A stretch of 64,000 nt of DNA from Heterocephalus glaber (taxonomy: Eukaryota; Chordata; Mammalia; Rodentia; Bathyergidae). Numbering within the stretch: the stretch's first letter is position 1; each line of letters opens with the position of its first letter. The notes below the pieces were generated by a model that was not told the DNA's origin, did not search any database, and worked only from the letters and a program-made list of their open reading frames with translations. The position numbers and the translations under genes were made by a program. Positions 1 to 10,394 of this stretch are shown in pieces. The DNA is taken from the NCBI RefSeq assembly GCF_000247695.1, contig NW_004624747.1, positions 11,594,425-11,658,424 on the forward strand. The letters are read 5' to 3'.

Positions 1-794
1 TCTCTTGCACCCATCTTCCCAACCCCCACCTCCTTGCACAAGAGTTACCCCCATCAGGAGCCCAGGGCTGGGGTCATGGAACCCAAGTCCCCAAGAAAGC
101 AGAACCGATTCCTACTCCTGCCTGAATGGCAGCTGACTCTCTGCTGACTCAGCTGTGGCACTTCAAGCATGGCCAGAACTTGTATGGGGGAGGCATTGGG
201 CCCAAGGAACCCCAGCTGCCACAGCCTATATAGGGCGACTGACACCAAGCCAAGGGACTGACCCAAAACACCTTCTCCAGCCCAGGAACCAGATGCCCAC
301 ATCAAGCCAAACATGCAAAGGCCAATCTCAAAGCCGCTTTCCTGGGAATAATATAGAAACGGCTTCATTGAGTTGTGCATGTGCCAAACTCAGTGCTTTG
401 TGTGTTATTAGTCATTTAATCCCACCCTAACTTCAGATGAAACCAGGGGAGAAGGGCAGGAAGTCAAGGGGCAAAGGTGGGGGCTGAATTCAGGAGAAGC
501 CAGCTTTAAAATCTGTGAGCATCACCATGTTACTCTGTCAACCATTGCAATCATTAATGTTTCTTTCCCTGATAGCACAGTAAAATTCTTCCCTTGATCC
601 TATCCAGCTGCGCAAGGAATTCTATTCTTCCTCAAATACATTTTTGTTCATTGCTGCAGAAAAATTTTGGAGATTTCAAAAAGAAGTAAACTGAGTGGTT
701 TCCTGATATTTCCAGAAACCAAGATGCGCTAGTCCAGAAGCAGTACAAAGAGGCTGCCAAATACAAGCTCTTTCCCTTCATCCTGGGTCTGGCC
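1..794. other. No gene or repeat recognised
   Basis: Mixed-composition DNA. The short open frames here (about 90-108 codons) have no family resemblance, no splice or start context and overlap on both strands, so I treat them as chance. No SINE, LTR or tandem repeat was recognised. Confidence 0.5.
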
Positions 795-1055
795 TGGCAA
801 TGGACGTAGAAAGAGCACTGAACTGGAAAATAAGAACCTACATCCTAATCCCACCAAGAGACCTGGGAATCTCACTCAACCAATAATCAGGGGCTCATTT
901 TCCTCATCTCTAAAATAGGACCCAACATAATTACCTCATGTCCCCTCTGACGGTCCATGGGAACAAAAATCCTGCCTTTTCCTATCATTTTTGCCCTGTG
1001 GAGTGCCTGACACATAGTAGGTGCTAATAAGTCAAGTGCTTCTTGAGTGAATGAA
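795..1055 (+). repeat. MIR-type ancient SINE
   Basis: The order of landmarks is that of a MIR: a segment on an individual's 'ordinary' sequence, then 'tcctcatctctaaaatagga' near 900, then 'cctgacacatagtaggtgct' near 1005. The latter is the conserved MIR/L2-type 3' end. The copy is old and diverged. Confidence 0.7.
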
Positions 1056-1450
1056 CAAAAGTATAGGTTACAGGTTTTCCTCCCCTCTTCCTTCCTTAAA
1101 AGCCCCAAGGACAGGAAGTGGGCTTGACTCAACTCAGTTTCTTGTGTGGCTACCACTTTCACTCTGCCGTTGGTTTGTTCACCCAGGAAATTTCCCCCAA
1201 GTGCCCACTATGTGGCCAGCCCAGCCACTGCCTCAGGTCATGCAGGAGCCCAAGACTCACACAATATCCCTTCTCTTTTCCATGGCCAGTGACTGTGACA
1301 CTTAGTCACACTGGACTTTCCCAAGCCAGGACAACCACCCAGCTACCTTACAATCTGCAATCTTACCCAGGCATGACCTGGAGCCTCTACTTCCTTTATT
1401 ATGCCCAGCTCTGGGGAAGTCCAGCCTGAGGAAAATCACTGCCCTAATCA
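1056..1450. other. No feature recognised
   Basis: Two overlapping short open frames are present but nothing in them resembles a known protein. No repeat was identified. Confidence 0.4.
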
Positions 1451-1475
1451 TGCACGCACACACGCACACACACAC
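1451..1475. repeat. Short (CA)n microsatellite
   Basis: About 25 bases of CA dinucleotides with two CG interruptions. Confidence 0.85.
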
Positions 1476-1519
1476 TGATGAACACTACACTGGGCACTGG
1501 GACCCTAGGACAGGAGTAG

Positions 1520-1715
1520 GATTTTCGGAACTCACATCACAGTTCTTCTGCTTGTGAGTCATGTGACCTTGACCAAGACCCTTCACCTCTCTGAGCCTTG
1601 TTTTCCTCATCTCCAAAGCACTGGTGAAAGTCCTGAAGTCTTTCCATACAGAGTCCTAGAAGGATCCAATGAGGTGATGGCTAAGAAAACCTTCCACCCC
1701 ATCAATGTCATGCAT
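1520..1715 (+). repeat. MIR-type ancient SINE
   Basis: Contains 'gagtcatgtgaccttgacca', then a 'cctctctgagcc' and 'ttcctcatctccaaa' block in the MIR core order. Diverged, old copy. Confidence 0.75.
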
Positions 1716-2255
1716 TCAGTAGAAGTGTGATTCTTATTTTCTTTTTCCAGAAGGGAAACAGAATGGCTGTTGCCCACATTCCAGGAAGATCTGTGTTTAG
1801 GAACCTGAGCCTGGGATTTTACTCAGTACTGTGGGTGGGGATAGCCTTCAGGATGGGAAGCATCAGGAGGGTCCAGCATCGTCCTGCTACCTTTAAGACT
1901 GGCTACCAGAAATTTGGGCTAAAGAATGGAAGAGAGGCATGAGTTCATATCCGTGGTAGAGACAGCTTACTGTTCACAAAGATCCACTCTCCAAGAATAT
2001 GGACACCTCTGTAGCTAGGAAGGGGCCATCCTCGCCAAGAGCTCCACACCCCAGCCTCCTCTCCACTAGATTGGTCACAGGAGCAGTTCTCACTTGAGTA
2101 GGAGGGATTCATGTGACTTCTCAGCCAGGGCAGTTATGGTGCAAACGTGGCATCTCATCTGCCATCAGACAATGATCATATCCACAGAGACTGTGTGGCC
2201 ACCAGCTGAGTCACGGAAGTACTGCAAGGAAGAGGACCACCCTCCATTCAGAAAC
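1716..2255. other. No feature recognised
   Basis: Unique-looking sequence with no supported gene. A 71-codon open frame at 1727-1942 has no recognisable features. Confidence 0.4.
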
Positions 2256-2372
2256 ACCTGCATGCACACCTGTTATCTGAAGCAGGAGGATCACTTGAAC
2301 TTGGAAGTTAAAGATCATCCTGGGCAACAGAACAAAACCCTATCTCAAAAAAAGAAGAGAGAGAGAAGAAAA
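2256..2372 (+). repeat. B1-type (7SL-derived) SINE, degraded
   Basis: Right part of a B1-like unit: 'gaagcaggaggatcacttga', then a 'gcctgggcaacag'-like block and 'accctatctcaaaaaaag' as the A-rich tail. The 5' third is barely recognisable, so this is an old copy. Confidence 0.65.
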
Positions 2373-2997
2373 AAGAGAGCACTTGTCATATAATAAACAT
2401 CTGTCATGTTTGAGCCATTATACATACATGGGCCTATTTGTTTGGCAGCTCACCCTAACTAACTAATACAACACACAACCTCCTCATTTATAGATGATAT
2501 GACTATGGCCAGATCATATGAGCCCAACGAAGGTCTTGCAATCTGATCTCTTAACTCCTTACAGTAGATTTGCTGTTTCCAGCCCACCCCACAGAGCTCT
2601 AAAGATACCTAGAGGCCCTTAAATAATCATAAGAAGCCGTACGGAGCTGGAGCCTGGAGCTTCCACTTCTTTTTACTGAGCATAGCACCACTTTTGTCTG
2701 TCAAATTGCATTTCACCATCTACTTTATTTGACAAGAGGAGTATGTGGCTTACAATAGTTCCCAAGCCCCCACTGTGGGGGAATAGCCACTGTGGCCTGA
2801 CTTTCCACAGTAAAAGTACAAATAAAACAAAGTTTCACTTCTCTGCCAGGCTTCCTGGCCTCGGCTGCTGACACAGAACATGTGGCTTCCCAGAAGGGCA
2901 TGGATATTTGCTTAGAAAGGAAAAATAAACTTCAATGCACAGGAAAGGACCCAGAAACCTGAACAAAGAACAAAAAAGAAAAGATATTTGAATTCTA
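2373..2997. other. No feature recognised
   Basis: No gene, RNA or clear repeat seen in this AT-leaning stretch. Confidence 0.4.
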
Positions 2998-3130
2998 GAT
3001 TGGTGGTTCTCAAGTTCTGGGGTGCATCAGCTTCCCTAGGGAGCTGGCTCACAGGCAGACACCAAGCTTCACCTGAAGAGATTCCAATTCCAAGATCAAA
3101 AGCTTTGAAACAAGCACCCAAGATCATTCT
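2998..3130 (+). mobile_element. hAT-type (MER5-like) DNA transposon fossil
   Basis: Begins 'ttggtggttctcaagttctg' and continues with a 'gcatcagctt..agggagct' block and 'gattccaattcca', the order typical of short non-autonomous MER5-like hAT elements. It has no coding capacity. Confidence 0.6.
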
Positions 3131-3355
3131 GATCCAAATGAACTAGAGTTGCACTCTGAGAAGGTGAGTCTATTTCATAGCTTGCAGCCGGCAGCAATGG
3201 CTGCACCCAGGTGGTGTAGATCAAAGAGAATGAAGCAAGCTTTTAGTTTCCTTCCACCAAATGGTAAAGAAATTCATATTGACTTATGTTTGGTTCAGGT
3301 GGATGTCCCAGGTATAGACAATGTGGCGATATAAAAATGACCAAGATAACCAAGG

Positions 3356-3570
3356 CTTAGTGTCCAGATGTCACACCCCTGGAATCCCAGCACTCTGGGA
3401 GGCTAAGGCAGGAGAATCACAAGTTCCAGCCCAGACAGGGCAACTTAGCAACTTCATGAGACCTTGCTCAAAATTTTAAAAAATGTTTTTAAATTAAAAG
3501 GGATGGGAATGTAGCTCAGTACCACAAAAAGAATAATAATAACAACAACAACAACAACAAGAAGAAAAGA
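3356..3570 (+). repeat. B1-dID dimeric SINE with (AAC)n/AAG tail
   Basis: A 7SL-derived unit ('ggaatcccagcactctggga', 'ggcaggagaatcacaagttc', 'gggcaacttagcaact') is followed by a linker and a degraded tRNA-like unit ('gggatgggaatgtagctcag'). A simple AAT/AAC repeat forms the tail. This dimer structure is the main lineage clue in the window. Confidence 0.85.
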
Positions 3571-3721
3571 AAGAGATCATGATAATAAAAACTAATATTT
3601 ATCACTGCCTTACTACATGACCAACCTCTGCTAATTGCTTTACAACATTTAATCTTTATGATAATCTTTCAAGGTAGTTACTATTCATAATTCCATATTA
3701 GTGATGAAGAGACTGAGGTAA
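3571..3721. repeat. Possible MIR/L2 fragment
   Basis: 'gcctggctctctgctaattgc'-like and 'ttacaacatttaatctttat' blocks, followed by 'agtgatgaagagactgaggt', resemble an old SINE end. The target site of the adjacent L1 lies at its right edge. Confidence 0.4.
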
Positions 3722-3735
3722 AGAGATAAGGAATA

Positions 3736-4319
3736 TGCCGGGTATCTTCCCAAAAGAATTAAAAGAATCATACCACAGTGATATATGTGCACCCATGTTT
3801 ATAGCAACACAGTTCATAATAGCTAAAGCTTGGAAACAGCCCAAGTGTCCATCAACTGGAAACTGGATAAAGAAGATGTGGGGTTTTTTTATAAAATGGA
3901 GTACTACTCAGCCATAAAGAATGAGAAACTAGAGACATTTATAGCTAAATGGATGCATATTGTGGCCATAATCTAAAGTGAAATAAATAGGACACATGTG
4001 TAAATACCGAATAGTTCCTCTAGTGTGAGAAACTGAAAGTGTAAATAAGGATTAAAATGAATAATTGATAATTTGAAATAGAAAGAAAAGGTTCAAAGGG
4101 GTAGGTGAAGTGGGAGGGAAAGGGGAAAGGAAAGAAGGGAAAGGAAAAATTATGAGAAAAGAATAAATAGAAACAAAGTCTATGTAAATAGGGAAGGGCG
4201 CACAGGTAATGGGGAAAAAATAAGAACCAAGATACATCAGGTACAAGCACCCAATGATAAATATAAACGTATTGTATACCTAAAATGTACCAATAAAAGA
4301 ATTTAAGCAAAAAAAAGAG
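3736..4319 (+). mobile_element. LINE-1 3' end (5'-truncated), with TSD
   Basis: This is the last part of ORF2 plus the 3' UTR of an L1. The conserved ORF2 3' block 'aagaattaaaagaatcatac' is followed by 'cccaagtgtccatcaactgg', a GA-rich 3' UTR and 'ctaaaatgtaccaat' before an A-rich tail. It is flanked by near-identical 14-bp direct repeats (AGAGATAAGGAATA at 3722-3735 and AGAGATAAGCAATA at 4320-4333, one mismatch). That supports a target-primed insertion truncated at its 5' end. Copies of the same 3' end recur near 23.0, 31.6 (minus) and 46.5 kb. Confidence 0.9.
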
Positions 4320-4394
4320 AGAGATAAGCAATAACTTGTCCCATGTCACTCCGTTGTCGGGTGCCACACAAGTTCAATCTGACCCCTGTAGCCA

Positions 4395-4560
4395 CAGCGC
4401 CCCATGGTGCTTCCCGGTGGTCTAAGCTCAGAATCTCTCCTGACCTCAGTTTCCTCATCTGCAACACAGGTGCATTACTAGGACCTTTATCCCATAACCA
4501 TGGTGAAGAGTCACGGAAAGCATCTCAGTACAAGGCTTTGCAAACTGAGAGGCGTTAGTA
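4395..4560 (+). repeat. MIR-type ancient SINE
   Basis: 'tgacctcagtttcctcatct' sits in a MIR core context, followed by a short 3' part ending near 'caaactgagaggcgttagta'. Diverged. Confidence 0.55.
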
Positions 4561-4915
4561 AGTAAGCATCTAAGAGACAGGACTTGAGTCCAACTCTCCC
4601 ACCCCAATTTACAGAGGATGAAATTGAAGCTTTGTTATTCTATTGATATTAACTGTTCCATGCCTGATCTATGTTAGTTCTCATGTAAGGGACTGGGAGG
4701 CAGAGAGTCACCTGAGATGCCTGGCCTCTCGCAGGAGAGACCAACATGATGACCAGCTGCACAAGGCAGTGTGTGCAGAACCTTGATGAGGAAAGGCCAG
4801 GCCCTGAGGAAATCTAGTAGACAGATCTGATGGAAGCAAGAGACTTCTCAGAAGGGGTCAAGCCAAACGGGGGCCCAAAGTCAAGTTTATCTATTCCTTA
4901 AAGTTTTGGGAGACT
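4561..4915. other. No feature recognised
   Basis: No supported gene or repeat. Confidence 0.4.
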
Positions 4916-5095
4916 TGCTTGCAATCCCAGCATTCTGGGAGGCTGAGGCAGGAGAATCACAAATTCAAGCCCAGCCTGGACAACTCAGTGGCTAGAGAGA
5001 GCCTGTCTCAGAATAAAAAAGTAAAACAGAGCTCAGGATGTAGGTTGGTGCAAAGGCCCTGGGATCAATTCTCAGTACTTCAATTAAGTAAGTAA
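4916..5095 (+). repeat. B1-dID dimeric SINE
   Basis: A 7SL-derived left unit ('gcaatcccagcattctggga', 'cccagcctggacaactcagt', 'cctgtctcagaataaaaaag') is followed by a tRNA-like unit ending 'ctgggatcaattctcagtac'. The tail is short and A-poor, and divergence is moderate. Confidence 0.85.
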
Positions 5096-5639
5096 AGCCT
5101 TTGGGAGAGCCCGGAGCAGGCCCCTGTGCACCCAGAGATAACTCTTCCCGTGAACTCCCCAAGTGCCTAACTCCTTATCACCTGAGTGTGGCCAGTTTGA
5201 GTTAAGCCTCCTTCTTTCAGGAAATTCTGGGCCACCCCTGCCTGCCCCAGAAGCCTGGATAGGCCAGGGCCAGCACCTTATCTGCAGAGGCATGGAGAAG
5301 AGATGATCCTTAGGAGCAGCTAGAGGGCCGGTGAGACAGCATGAACCACAGAGAAGACAGGTTTGAGGAAGGGAGCAGGAGCTGCAGAAAGGGGAATGGG
5401 ACCCCTAGGACACACACTGGACTTCCTTAGCTGCTTCCTCACTATGTGACCCCACATGCAAGATCTGGCTTACAGTGGTAGCTACTTGATCATTGAGACT
5501 TGCTATTTATTTGTAATTTGGCTAAAAGTTTATGTCTGTGGCTTCTTCATTTAAAATACACCAATATGAAGGCAAAGGGGGTAAGTGGAATATTTTCAAT
5601 AGGGAGTACTGGCAAAGGGTTCCTATCCTTCATGTGCAA
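5096..5639. other. No feature recognised
   Basis: No gene, RNA or identifiable repeat. Confidence 0.4.
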
Positions 5640-6290
5640 AGAACTCCTATCTATCGATAAGAAAATGAATGATAAATGTGGTGGGGGGGGAGTGGGAACA
5701 GACTTAAATAGGATAATTATAGAAGAAAAGTGAATGATGAACTGATTAGAGATGATGAACATTCATTAATAAGGACATGCAAATTGAAGCATCCAGATCA
5801 TCAACACAGCTCCTGAGGAAGTGGATAAGTCTGTGAGAATATCGCAGCCCAACAGAGCACCACAAGGGTGTCAGCTGCCACAACCTGCCGGGTGACAATG
5901 TGGTACAAATACCCAATCATTTTACCTCTACAAAAGGACTCATAGGATCCCCACACAAAGACACCATGCTAGATAGATCACTGCAGCCCTGTTTATAATA
6001 ATAGGGAAGAAAATGGAACCAAACACAGGAGAAAAGAGTTAAATGAATTCCAAGGCATCGTTTCTATGTAGCCATTAAAGTGCACATTGGAAGAATATTG
6101 ATGATACGGAAGGAAGTTCACAGACTGTGGCCAAGGATGAAGTGGGTTTGCCAGCTAGGTGTTGGAAAATTGTGCAGTGTGTGCATCTGCACTTACATTC
6201 TTATAGATGTCCCTACTGGGATTTTTTGGGTTGTTTTTTTTTTACCAGTAACATACATAATTTCTGAAATCCGAAACTAGCAGAAAACTT
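5640..6290 (+). mobile_element. Ancient LINE-1 3' fragment
   Basis: Diverged L1-like text is visible: 'aaggacatgcaaattgaag' near 5771, a 'gcagccctgtttataataat' block near 5983, and 'atgtagccattaaa' near 6066. These occur in L1 3' order. A G8 run lies at about 5681-5690. No open frame of ORF2 survives. Confidence 0.6.
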
Positions 6291-6309
6291 TCCTTTTGGA
6301 AAATACTAA

Positions 6310-6900
6310 GTTATAAGTAGAGCGGAACTTCGCTCTCTCCTACCACTCCCCTTCCCTGCCCCTCTGGAAGCTGCCGGAGCCCAGCGATACCTTCTTCTCC
6401 TCGCTGGTCTCCCTCTGGTCTTCGGAGGGCTCCCGTGGCTTCGGGCCGCTCCAAGCTGTTCAGGAGACGAGCGTCACACGCTTCCTCTGGCAGTGGCTTT
6501 TGCCCAGAAGCAGTACTTTCAGTCAGTCCGTGGAAGATGCCCTCAGAGCCCCAGAGCCCAGCCCCCTGCAGCGCTCTCCCCCCTCACCAGGAGGCTTCCT
6601 GATGCCCCTGTCCTGAGCCCGCTCCCTGTCAGGACTGAATGGGACAGGGACAGGGCTCAGCCAGAGAAACAGCTGGAGGGAGGAGGGAGGGAGGAGCAGG
6701 AAACGGGGCTGCCTGTGAGGGCGGGGGCGCCAGCTTCGGGAGTGGGGGCTGCCAGGGGAGGCCGGCCTGCCAGCCAGCGGGGGACTGGGCTGTGGGTGGC
6801 GGTGGCCGCTGAAGACAGCCCGCCCCTCCTTCAGCTGCCTAGCACAGAGTGAGCTGCGCCCGCTGTCTGGGTACAAACCAGGACCACATGCGGCCCTGCT
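6310..6900. promoter_or_regulatory. CpG-rich segment, candidate CpG island or promoter
   Basis: CpG dinucleotides are clustered here. I count roughly a dozen in 6310-6500 and about as many in 6700-6880, while CpG is scarce in most of the window. GC content is clearly raised, with GGGCGGGGGCG-type boxes near 6718. Such clusters usually mark unmethylated promoters or enhancers. I see no convincing first exon or TATA box. The open frames across this stretch (119 codons plus, 117 codons minus) are what GC-rich DNA yields by chance. An untranslated first exon or a decayed gene promoter are both possible. Confidence 0.45.
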
Positions 6901-7375
6901 CTGGGAGGTGTGTGGGTCCCCTCAAGGGGCAGGAGCCCCAGACTCTCCAGCTGCCTGGGAAGCAGGGCCTGGCTGTCTCCCCCCAACCCCACCCCATCTC
7001 CAGGTTTGGTGACTGTCATTCCTCCCCCTGGCTGTGGCCAGGGGTCTCCAGCTCCCTCTTCCCTCTCAGAGGCCACCTCCTCGGCCCAGGAAGCCTTCCC
7101 TGACCCACGGGGGCTGCCCTGGGCTCTCATGGGCCCTAGCCTCACCCCATCACCACCAGCACTGCACCACTTTGTCCTTGCCACTGAGGGGTCCCTGCCT
7201 CGGATTGGGACTCCCGGGGGGAGTCTCCGTCCGCTACCCTAGCCCCACTGCACATCTGGTACCCGATTCCTGTGTCTTCACTCCCATCCATGGGCCACCC
7301 AAAACAGCTAAGCCCCTCAAGGTGCTGGGCACTGGCTATACCCTCATGGGAACCCCAGCCAGGAGGTAATATCAC
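6901..7375. other. GC-rich sequence without a supported gene
   Basis: Several overlapping open frames of about 80-117 codons exist on both strands. They are low-complexity, rich in Pro, Ser and Gly, and lack recognisable domains. GC-rich DNA depleted of stop codons explains them. Confidence 0.4.
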
Positions 7376-7505
7376 TACCCCCATTTTCCCAATAAGGAAA
7401 TGGAGGTACAGAAAGGTTAAGCCTTTTGTCTAAACCACACAGCTATCAGATGGCAGAGCTGGGATTCCAACCAGGCTGGCTGACCCCAGAGCCTGGCCCT
7501 CGTCC
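7376..7505 (-). repeat. MIR-type ancient SINE
   Basis: Reverse-strand MIR signature: 'aatggaggtacagaaaggtt', then 'ccacacagctatcagatggc' and 'agagctgggattccaaccag'. Well preserved for this family. Confidence 0.85.
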
Positions 7506-7584
7506 CTCAGACCGAAGAACTAGCAGCAGTGACCTTGGGGTGCTACTGTGGAGAAAGTCCCATGAGCCACCGCCAACACTGGAG

Positions 7585-7665
7585 GTGTCCCCAGCCCATT
7601 TTACAGACGAAGATGCTGAGGCCACAGACTGCAGTGCCCAGGGCGCCCAGCTCAGGCCAATCATG
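7585..7665 (-). repeat. MIR fragment
   Basis: 'cccattttacagacgaagat' followed by 'gctgaggccacagac' is the reverse-strand MIR core. Confidence 0.6.
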
Positions 7666-7740
7666 ATTGGACCGAGGGCTGTCTGATTCCCACGCCTAGA
7701 ATAACATTCCAGCAAAACAAGATCACCTAGAATAACATTT

Positions 7741-7933
7741 ACAGAGGAAAAAAGAGGCGGGGAAGGAGGGAGGCAGGGTAGGGGGAAAAAAGGAGCAGGA
7801 AAAGAGTGGAAGAGAAGCAGGTACAGGAGGGAGGGGAGTAGAGGCCAGGAGAGGGGGCGGGAAAGGGCAGGGGAGGAGAGGGAGCAGAGGAAGGGAGGAG
7901 GGAGGGGCGGAGAGGAAGGGAAGCTGGGAGGCG
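7741..7933. repeat. Long purine-rich (G/A) tract
   Basis: About 190 bases are almost entirely G and A on the plus strand, with many runs of three to five G. The tract has no fixed repeat unit. Such homopurine tracts can adopt triplex or G-quadruplex structures; that is general knowledge, not shown here. Confidence 0.9.
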
Positions 7934-8002
7934 CTTGGTTCTGGGCTTCATTCTGAGGCAGGAGCAGGCGGTTGGGGGCTTGTGTCCCTCCTCATCTGTC
8001 TC

Positions 8003-8335
8003 CCTGTTTTCTGCTGCTGTAACAGAATCCCAGAGGCTGGGTAATTTATAAACTACAGAAGTATTCAGCTCACTGTGTAGAGGCTGGGAAGTTCAAGAGC
8101 AAGATTCCAGGACCCAGTGAGGGGCTCCCTGGTGCGTGGTCCCACTGGGGGAAGCAGAAGGCAAGAGAACAGAGACAGGAAGGGGCCAAGCAGCCTTGCG
8201 AGAGAAGCAACTCTTGCAATCGCCCCCTCGCTCCTGGGACAGTGACGCATGACAAGTTACCGCTCAGACACCATAGCACTGGGGACCGAGTTTCCAACAC
8301 ATGAACTTGGGGAGTATCTTTAAACCATAACCTGA
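8003..8335 (-). mobile_element. MaLR-type LTR (MST-like), reverse orientation
   Basis: Opens with 'ctgctgctgtaacagaatcc', then 'gctgggtaatttataaacta', the terminal part of an MST/MLT-like LTR read in reverse. It closes with 'gtttccaacacatgaacttg' and 'tttaaaccataacc', which correspond to the LTR start. No internal region is attached, so it is probably a solo LTR. Confidence 0.7.
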
Positions 8336-8417
8336 GCCACCTTAGAACCCACCTTCCTCTCCCACCACCCCCAACCCTTACTTTGGGGAGACTAACACTT
8401 AGAAACCACCTGCTCTA

Positions 8418-8530
8418 ACTCTTCCATTTCACAGAAAATAACCAGAAGTACCAAGAGGTGAAGCCATTTGCCCCATCTCACCCAGCTCCCTCGAGTTAGA
8501 AATCAGACCCAGCTACAAATCTCTCCTCTC
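8418..8530 (-). repeat. MIR-type ancient SINE
   Basis: 'ccatttcacagaaaataacc', 'aagtaccaagaggtgaagcc' and 'cccagctccctcgagttaga' follow the reverse MIR order. Confidence 0.65.
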
Positions 8531-8571
8531 ACCTCTGCTGGGTTGACCAGGAGTCTAAGCATCTTAGCCCT

Positions 8572-8665
8572 TGCTGTACAGATTGGCACACTGGGCCCAG
8601 AGAAGGCAGGGACTCACCCCAGATCGCCCAGCAGTTAGTGGCAGGCCTCCCCAGCAGTTTGTTCA
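8572..8665 (-). repeat. MIR-type ancient SINE
   Basis: 'tacagattggcacactgggc' then 'cccagcagttagtggcag' is a reverse MIR core with an indel. Confidence 0.6.
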
Positions 8666-8837
8666 TCCAGAGGCCCTGGGGGTGGTGCCTGTCATCTGTG
8701 TCTCAGGAGCCTGTCGGGGGCTCTGTGCTCACGCACACAAGTGCTCAGCGATGCTGTAACCATTCCACCAGGGCCACATGAAAACACTCTTCAACATGTG
8801 ACCGGGGCCAGACAGCAGCAAGGAATGGAGGCTTTGT

Positions 8838-8960
8838 TACCAGACCTGGCTTGAGTCTGTCTCTGCCACCGTCTGCTGTGCGACCTGGGCAAATCCCTTC
8901 ACCCTCCTGAGCCACAGTGTCCTTGTCTGCTGGGGACGGAGGGAAAGGAGGAAGATGGGG
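8838..8960 (+). repeat. MIR-type ancient SINE
   Basis: 'gctgtgcgacctgggcaaat' followed by 'cttcaccctcctgagccaca' is a clear forward MIR core. Confidence 0.8.
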
Positions 8961-9300
8961 GCAGTGCCAAGCACACCCAGGATCCTGGCAGGGCGCTGGG
9001 AGAAGCCAGCTCTGATGAACCAGGAGACCCCACCCTGCAACCAGCACAGCCACCTCAGGCCTCCCGGGCAACCTGAGGCTGCACGGAGCTTGGGTTTGGT
9101 CAGCTGCAGCCACATCTGCCTAGGCTCCTAGCCAGTGAGCCCCCCACCCTGAGATGGAGGTGGGAACACACAGCCTGCTACCAGCCTGCGACCCTCTGTG
9201 GGGCACTGCCAGCCAATGGGAAGTCACTGTCCTTTGGTACCCCGTGGCTAGTGTCTGAAGTTTGGATTTTTCATCCTTGGAGTGCAAAGCATGTTTTTTT
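8961..9300. other. No feature recognised
   Basis: GC-moderate sequence with no supported gene or repeat. The minus-strand open frames at 8745-9115 cross the MIR and are not credible proteins. Confidence 0.4.
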
Positions 9301-9508
9301 CCTTTTGTTCCCCCCAACACACCCGGCCCTGTAGTACTGGAGATTGAATCCAGGGTCTTCATGCTGAGCTACATTCCCACCACTTTTTCATTCCACACAA
9401 GGTCTAATGAAGTCCCTACGTTGCCCAGGCTTGGCTCAAACTTGCAGTCCTCCCGCCTCAGCCTCCCAAGTGCTGGAATTACAGACATGTGCCACCATGC
9501 CCAGCTTT
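9301..9508 (-). repeat. B1-dID dimeric SINE, reverse
   Basis: Read on the plus strand, the ID part comes first ('gtactggagattgaatccag', 'gctgagctacattcccacca'). The B1 part follows ('tgcccaggcttggctcaaac', 'cctcagcctcccaagtgctg', 'gccaccatgcccagct'). It is the mirror orientation of the copies near 3.4, 4.9 and 16.1 kb. Confidence 0.88.
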
Positions 9509-10195
9509 GCTTTGGTTTTAAATAGGATTTTCAAGCCCTAAAGCCTGACAGAGATACAGGTTCTTGAGAGAGAGGTGGGCCTGTTCATAGCAGGGAAGGA
9601 AACCTGTCCATACCCTTGGAACCTCTGCGGGGTCCAAGTGGAGGACTTCACTTTCTCCTTAAAGCCCAGTTCCAGCGAATTGGTTCTAGATGGCTGGAGT
9701 TTTGTGTTTAAGGAGTCTGATGCCACTTTCCGACCTGGCTGGAAGGAGCACAGCAATTGATTAGCAATGTCTGTCCCAGTGTGTGTATGGGGAGTGCTGC
9801 CCCTCCCATCCCTCTCTCTCTCCCCCTGCAAAAGAGGAGACATTGCCCCAAGAGATGCCAGCTGCTTTTGGCTCTGCCACTACCCTGTCTCTGTATCAAC
9901 CACTCCTACCATAGAAGTTTATATCCTAATTCCCCAGCTCTTTGGGATCTGTTTTTGATTGGTCCTTAGTGCTCATAAATCCCTAATGCTCTAGTTAAAA
10001 CTTAAATGGTCTCCTGGATCTCCCTGGTCATCAGATGGCCAAACTAGGGTCACAGGGGCACCCAAGCCAAGGAAGCCCAACATGCTTTCTGTGACATGAA
10101 GGATGCTCTGCAAGCCCAAACTGTGCCTGTGTTGGACTTCCTCTGAGGACACACAGGCTAAGTGGGAATGATCACCACTGTGGCCTTGGGCAAGT
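9509..10195. other. No feature recognised
   Basis: No gene or repeat supported. Overlapping open frames of 60-101 codons occur on both strands without domain content. Confidence 0.4.
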
Positions 10196-10199
10196 CATG

Positions 10200-10300
10200 G
10201 ACATCTCTGTTTCATTCGATACTCAACAGCCATGTACTGGGCACCTTCTCCACGCCAGGCAGAGGCTGGTGAGCAGAGACTGTCACAGAGACTGCCTGCT
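10200..10300 (+). repeat. L2/MIR-type 3' fragment
   Basis: 'gtactgggcaccttctccac' followed by 'gccaggcagaggctggtga' resembles the conserved L2 tail region. Confidence 0.5.
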
Positions 10301-10394
10301 GGAGGCCCCCACTTTGGATGAGAGACGTTTCTGAGTCATAGGGAATGAACATGTCCTGAAGATGTCAGTAGCCAAAAGAGAAGATAGTCAGCTG

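Noticed and set aside
1451..1475. Z-DNA-forming regulatory element
   Set aside because: A CA run of 25 bases is common and nothing else supports a role.
6493..7369. Overlapping open frames of 80-119 codons as exons
   Set aside because: They come from GC-rich DNA with few stop codons on both strands. No splice structure, domain or consistent frame.
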